From NCBI GenBank assembly GCA_040005555.1, contig JBDTYT010000076.1, forward strand, positions 1-7,835: 7,835 bases of DNA. The letters run 5' to 3'. This document shows positions 5,531-7,835 of this stretch, one piece after another (position 1 is the stretch's first letter; each line of letters starts with the position of its first letter). The DNA is from JBDTYT01 sp040005555 (GTDB taxonomy: Bacteria > Actinomycetota > UBA4738 > HRBIN12). Below the pieces are notes generated by a model, which saw only the letters and a list, made by a program, of their open reading frames with translations, had not been told where the DNA came from and searched no databases. The translations under genes were made by a program, and so were the position numbers.

Positions 5531-6570
5531 CCAGATCGCAGGGCGGGGAGGACCTCCCGGCCGAACAGCTCGAGAGCGAGGGTCGCGGTGGCGAGATCCA
5601 TCCCCGGGTAGTGCAGCCGAACGATCAGGTGGACATCGCGCCGATCCGCGACGGGAGCGAGGACCCTCTCGAGGCCCACGGCCACCTGGTCCGGCGTTCC
5701 CGCGATCGTCGACGAGCGGAGCTCGGCGTCCGTGGGGGGAGGTGGCTCGAGCGAGTCGTGTTCCGGTGTGTCCTGGCCGTCGTCCCACGCCTGGTACGCG
5801 CCGATCTGATGCGCGATGCCCGAACGGGCCGCGGCAAGCGCTTCCGGTTCCTGAGACACGAACGCGTTCTGCAGCCACACGAACGCGATATCCGCCGGAT
5901 CGCGCCCGGCCTCGCGGGCGCCCGCCGCGAGGTGTTCGAGTGCCGGTCTCACCTCATCCTCGGCGCCCGTGTCGGGGATGTAGATGAAGCCGTCGGCGAG
6001 CTGCCCAGCGCGACGCACCGCACGCTGCGCGTGCCCGCCGAGATGGATCGGGATGCCACCCGGGCGCGCGGGCGGCGGCGTGACTTTGACTCGGTCGTAC
6101 CGAAAGATCTCGCCCTGGAAGGAGAAGCGACTCCCGGTCCACGCGCGGCGGAGCACCTGGATCGTCTCGACCGTGCGAGCCGCGCGCTCGCGCATCGGCA
6201 CGCCGAACATCCGGAACTCCTCGGCACGCCAACCGAGCCCGAGCCCGAGGATCAATCGTCCGCCCGAGATCTGGTCCACGACCGCCGCGTCCTCGGCGAG
6301 TCGAAGCGGATCGTGTAAGGGGGTAAGCACGAGGCCCGTGCCGAGCTCGATCCGCTCGGTCACGGCGGCGAACGCGGCGAGCATCGGGAGCAGCGACGGC
6401 AGGTAGCCGTCGGAGGACCCGTGGTGCTCGCTCACCCAGGCCGAGTCGAACCCGAGGTCTTCGGCACGTCGGACCAGCTCCAACGTCTCCCGGTACTCCG
6501 TCGCGAACGTCCTCGAGGAACCCGAAGGGAGCTGGCCGGTGAACAATCCGGCGCCGATCTTGACGCTCAT
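5527..6570 (-). CDS. LLM-class flavin-dependent oxidoreductase (luciferase-like)
   Basis: Cytoplasmic TIM-barrel oxidoreductase of the bacterial luciferase-like superfamily (347 residues, normal length). Members use FMN or, in actinobacteria, often F420; which one applies here cannot be decided, nor can the substrate. Family marks: RAEDLGFDSAWVSEHH (35-50), LGTGLVLTPLHDPLRLAEDAAVVDQISGGRLILGLGLGW (76-114), TVETIQVLRRAW, and IPIHLGGHAQRAVRRAGQLADGF. The C-terminal part contains AGTPDQVAVGLERVL, a frequent element before the last barrel strands. ATG 6570 follows a promoter with no Shine-Dalgarno site, which suggests a leaderless mRNA. It is divergent from a GntR-type repressor 67 bases away, so it is a likely regulatory target of that protein (inference). 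Confidence 0.92.
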   Translation of the reverse strand: MSVKIGAGLFTGQLPSGSSRTFATEYRETLELVRRAEDLGFDSAWVSEHHGSSDGYLPSLLPMLAAFAAVTERIELGTGLVLTPLHDPLRLAEDAAVVDQISGGRLILGLGLGWRAEEFRMFGVPMRERAARTVETIQVLRRAWTGSRFSFQGEIFRYDRVKVTPPPARPGGIPIHLGGHAQRAVRRAGQLADGFIYIPDTGAEDEVRPALEHLAAGAREAGRDPADIAFVWLQNAFVSQEPEALAAARSGIAHQIGAYQAWDDGQDTPEHDSLEPPPPTDAELRSSTIAGTPDQVAVGLERVLAPVADRRDVHLIVRLHYPGMDLATATLALELFGREVLPALRSG

Positions 6571-6578
6571 GGAGCCGC

Positions 6579-6607
6579 ACCCTACCGACGGTCTCGGATG
6601 CCGTCCA
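6579..6607 (-). promoter_or_regulatory. Putative promoter of the LLM oxidoreductase gene
   Basis: On the minus strand: TGGACG (6607-6602, four of six matches to TTGACA), a 17-base spacer, TAGGGT (6584-6579, fits TANNNT), then 8 bases to ATG 6570. A weak inverted repeat, GACGG (6587-6591) with CCGTC (6601-6605), lies in the spacer and -35 edge and could bind a regulator. Confidence 0.5.
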
Positions 6608-6611
6608 ACGG

Positions 6612-6623
6612 GCGACAGGTCGC
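6612..6623. promoter_or_regulatory. Perfect palindrome, candidate GntR operator
   Basis: GCGAC-AG-GTCGC is an inverted repeat with two perfect 5-base arms. It lies 14 bases before the gntR start and just upstream of the -35 of the divergent LLM promoter. Position fits an operator for autoregulation, and possibly control of both genes. In GC-rich DNA such a palindrome can also arise by chance. Confidence 0.35.
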
Positions 6624-6625
6624 GT

Positions 6626-6631
6626 CATGAT
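6626..6631 (+). promoter_or_regulatory. Weak -10-like box before the gntR gene
   Basis: CATGAT differs from TATGAT at one base and ends 6 bases before ATG 6638. If used, the mRNA would be nearly leaderless and the palindrome at 6612-6623 would sit in the promoter spacer. No -35 was found. Confidence 0.25.
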
Positions 6632-6637
6632 GGAAGC

Positions 6638-7009
6638 ATGCGTGTGCGGATCGACCGCGGCTCCGGCGTTCCCGAGTCCGAGCAGCTCCGCCGGAAGGTG
6701 GCCGGGCTCATCGAGCGGGGAACGCTCGGGCCCGGTGAGCGGCTCCCAACCGTGCGAGCGCTCGCGGAGCAGCTCGGGTTGGCGGTCAACACGGTGGCGA
6801 AGGCATATCGAGAGCTCGAGGTTGCCGGGTCCCTCGTCGCGCGGGGGCGGCTCGGGACCTTCGTGGCCGACACGCTTGCGGTGCCTCCACCTGGGGCCGA
6901 GGCCCTGCTCGCGGAGGCCGCCGAGATCTTCGCTCGTCGCGCACGGCAGCTCGGCTTCGAGCGATCCGAGGCGCTCGAGCACGCACGCCGTGCCCTCGGC
7001 GCTCGCTGA
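6638..7009 (+). CDS. GntR-family transcriptional regulator, short YtrA-like type
   Basis: DNA-binding repressor of 123 residues. The GntR winged helix-turn-helix is complete: IDRGSGVPESEQLRRKVAGLIERGTLGPGERLPTVRALAEQLGLAVNTVAKAYRELEVAG (residues 5-64) followed by the wing ARGRLGTFV (68-76). After it come only about 45 residues, mostly helical (EALLAEAAEIFARRARQLGF), too short for a FadR, HutC or MocR effector domain, so this is the YtrA subfamily, whose members dimerise through a short helical tail and often control transporters or neighbouring genes. Start 6638 is chosen because the residues upstream are not GntR-like and lie in the intergenic region. It is divergent from the LLM gene with a palindrome between, and it ends 23 bases before a convergent membrane protein gene. 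The ligand and targets are unknown. Confidence 0.92.
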   Translation: MRVRIDRGSGVPESEQLRRKVAGLIERGTLGPGERLPTVRALAEQLGLAVNTVAKAYRELEVAGSLVARGRLGTFVADTLAVPPPGAEALLAEAAEIFARRARQLGFERSEALEHARRALGAR

Positions 7010-7032
7010 GGACTGCCGAGGTGGAGTCTCCG

Positions 7033-7785
7033 TCAGGGCGTGAGATATGGGCGCTCGGGTTGCGGCACCGAGGTGACCTCCGAGGCGTTCACGATCACCT
7101 CGCGGCCGATCGGATAGATCGTTCCCTTCACCTCGACCCAGTCGTTCGACTGGAACTGGCCGGGCGTGACGTTCACGACGCGCACTTCCGCGATCGTCGC
7201 GTCGGCGACACAGCACGTGACGATGTACCGCGTCAGCAAGATCTCGCCGGCGGGCGTGTCCCCGTAGATCGTCACGAAACCGACGAAGTCGACGGGCTCG
7301 CCCGCACGCTTCGCGAGGGCCTGCTCGCCCTCCTTCGACGTCTGCGCCGCCGCCACGTCGATCATCGAGAGCTCCCCGGTCGAGATGTCGCCGACGGCTG
7401 TCGCGATCCCGCTGCCCGCGAAGCTCGAGCGCTTCGCGGCCGAGAACTGTCCGAGCGTGGCCGGCGGCAGGACGAGGAGCAGCACCACGGGCACGACCAT
7501 GAGGCCCATGATCCACGCCTCGCGCCGGCCGAGCGGCTCGGGCTGCCGAACCCGCGCCGAGGCCAAACGCCCGACCGACGCGAGGCTCAGCAGCACGGCC
7601 GCGACCGGCACCACCCAGCTCGTCCGCGTCGACAGGTAGAGCGCGTCGCGCCCGCTGAGCAGCAGGAACCAGAACAGCGCAGCCCACGCGGCGAGCACCA
7701 GCGCCCCCCCGATCCTCGACGGGCTCCAGCCCAGCTTCGACCCCATCTCGCGTTCACGGTCGAGCGGGGCGACGGTCACGCTCAT
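7033..7785 (-). CDS. TIGR03943/DUF1980 family membrane protein, putative permease subunit
   Basis: Membrane protein of 250 residues in the TIGR03943 (DUF1980, YcgQ-like) family. Three hydrophobic segments are visible at about residues 25-45, 57-74 and 91-112. A soluble C-terminal domain follows, carrying the family's conserved features: a Cys-Cys pair in TRYIVTCCVADA (Cys191-Cys192) and NDWVEVKGTIYP. Family members are encoded beside a COG0701/DUF318 permease and are thought to work with it; the cargo is not established. ATG 7785 is chosen because it overlaps the stop of the preceding gene in an ATGA arrangement, a sign of translational coupling; an in-frame alternative 21 bases upstream would lie inside that gene. 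The gene converges on gntR with 23 bases between stops, so common transcription with gntR is not possible. Confidence 0.88.
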   Translation of the reverse strand: MSVTVAPLDREREMGSKLGWSPSRIGGALVLAAWAALFWFLLLSGRDALYLSTRTSWVVPVAAVLLSLASVGRLASARVRQPEPLGRREAWIMGLMVVPVVLLLVLPPATLGQFSAAKRSSFAGSGIATAVGDISTGELSMIDVAAAQTSKEGEQALAKRAGEPVDFVGFVTIYGDTPAGEILLTRYIVTCCVADATIAEVRVVNVTPGQFQSNDWVEVKGTIYPIGREVIVNASEVTSVPQPERPYLTP

Positions 7786-7835
7786 CCGGAGATCACCTTC
7801 ACCCACATCGCGCCGACGAACGTCGTCGCTGCGAC
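7782..7835 (-). CDS. C-terminal end of an upstream gene, probably a COG0701 permease (partial)
   Basis: The minus strand from the right edge reads 17 codons (VAATTFVGAMWVKVISG) and then TGA at 7784-7782. The TGA shares its first two bases with the ATG of the downstream TIGR03943 gene (ATGA). The frame is open to the window edge. The peptide is hydrophobic, as a last membrane helix would be. Identification as the permease partner rests on the constant gene pairing in this family, not on the 17 residues themselves. Confidence 0.6.
   Translation of the reverse strand, partial: VAATTFVGAMWVKVISG

Noticed and set aside
6539..6637. Upstream ATG 6539 as the gntR start
   Set aside because: It would overlap the LLM gene and cover the divergent promoters; the added residues are not GntR-like.
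5954..7687. 577-codon open frame on the minus strand
   Set aside because: It crosses three real genes and an intergenic region, is Arg/Gly/Ala/Asp-rich with no family motif, and is explained by high GC content.
1..7835. CRISPR array, insertion sequence, tRNA, integrase or toxin-antitoxin pair
   Set aside because: No regularly spaced repeats, terminal inverted repeats, transposase motifs, tRNA-like cloverleaf or toxin-antitoxin arrangement were seen by eye on either strand.

Overview
The window is G+C-rich throughout (roughly two thirds by eye), densely coding, and has tail-to-tail and head-to-tail overlaps. The gene content fits a high-GC actinobacterium, probably one known mainly from uncultured or environmental genomes: an actinobacterial-type MutY (VDTNVRR motif, short C-terminus without a Nudix-like domain), an ECF42 sigma factor with its DGPF partner, a luciferase-like oxidoreductase, and -10 boxes placed 8 nt before start codons as in leaderless mRNAs. 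No rRNA, tRNA, insertion sequence, CRISPR array or phage gene was seen.

Layout, left to right. (1) 1-1426, plus strand: the 3' two thirds of a TrpB2-type tryptophan synthase beta-like enzyme, followed by an overlapping GNAT acetyltransferase. (2) 1401-3089, minus strand: a DGPF/YCII-family protein and an ECF42-type sigma factor with a C-terminal TPR extension, preceded by a good match to the ECF42 promoter, which suggests an autoregulated operon. The sigma gene ends tail-to-tail with the GNAT gene. (3) 3130-4336, plus: a glutaryl-CoA dehydrogenase-like acyl-CoA dehydrogenase with a leaderless-looking promoter and a hairpin after its stop. (4) 4346-5487, plus: a 62-residue protein of unknown function with its own promoter-like box and ribosome binding site, then mutY. 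(5) 5527-7009: a divergent pair, an LLM-class flavin-dependent oxidoreductase (minus) and a short YtrA-like GntR repressor (plus), with a 67-bp intergenic region holding promoter elements and a perfect palindrome. (6) 7033-7835, minus: a TIGR03943/DUF1980 membrane protein and the last 17 codons of the gene before it, joined by an ATGA overlap; the upstream gene is probably the partner permease.

The neighbourhood is a set of small independent units rather than one pathway. The parts most worth a second look are the sigma unit (promoter match, one reading frame shared by DGPF and sigma genes with a single TAG between them, and no ordinary start codon where the sigma protein should begin), a similar missing start in mutY, and the palindrome between the GntR and LLM genes.
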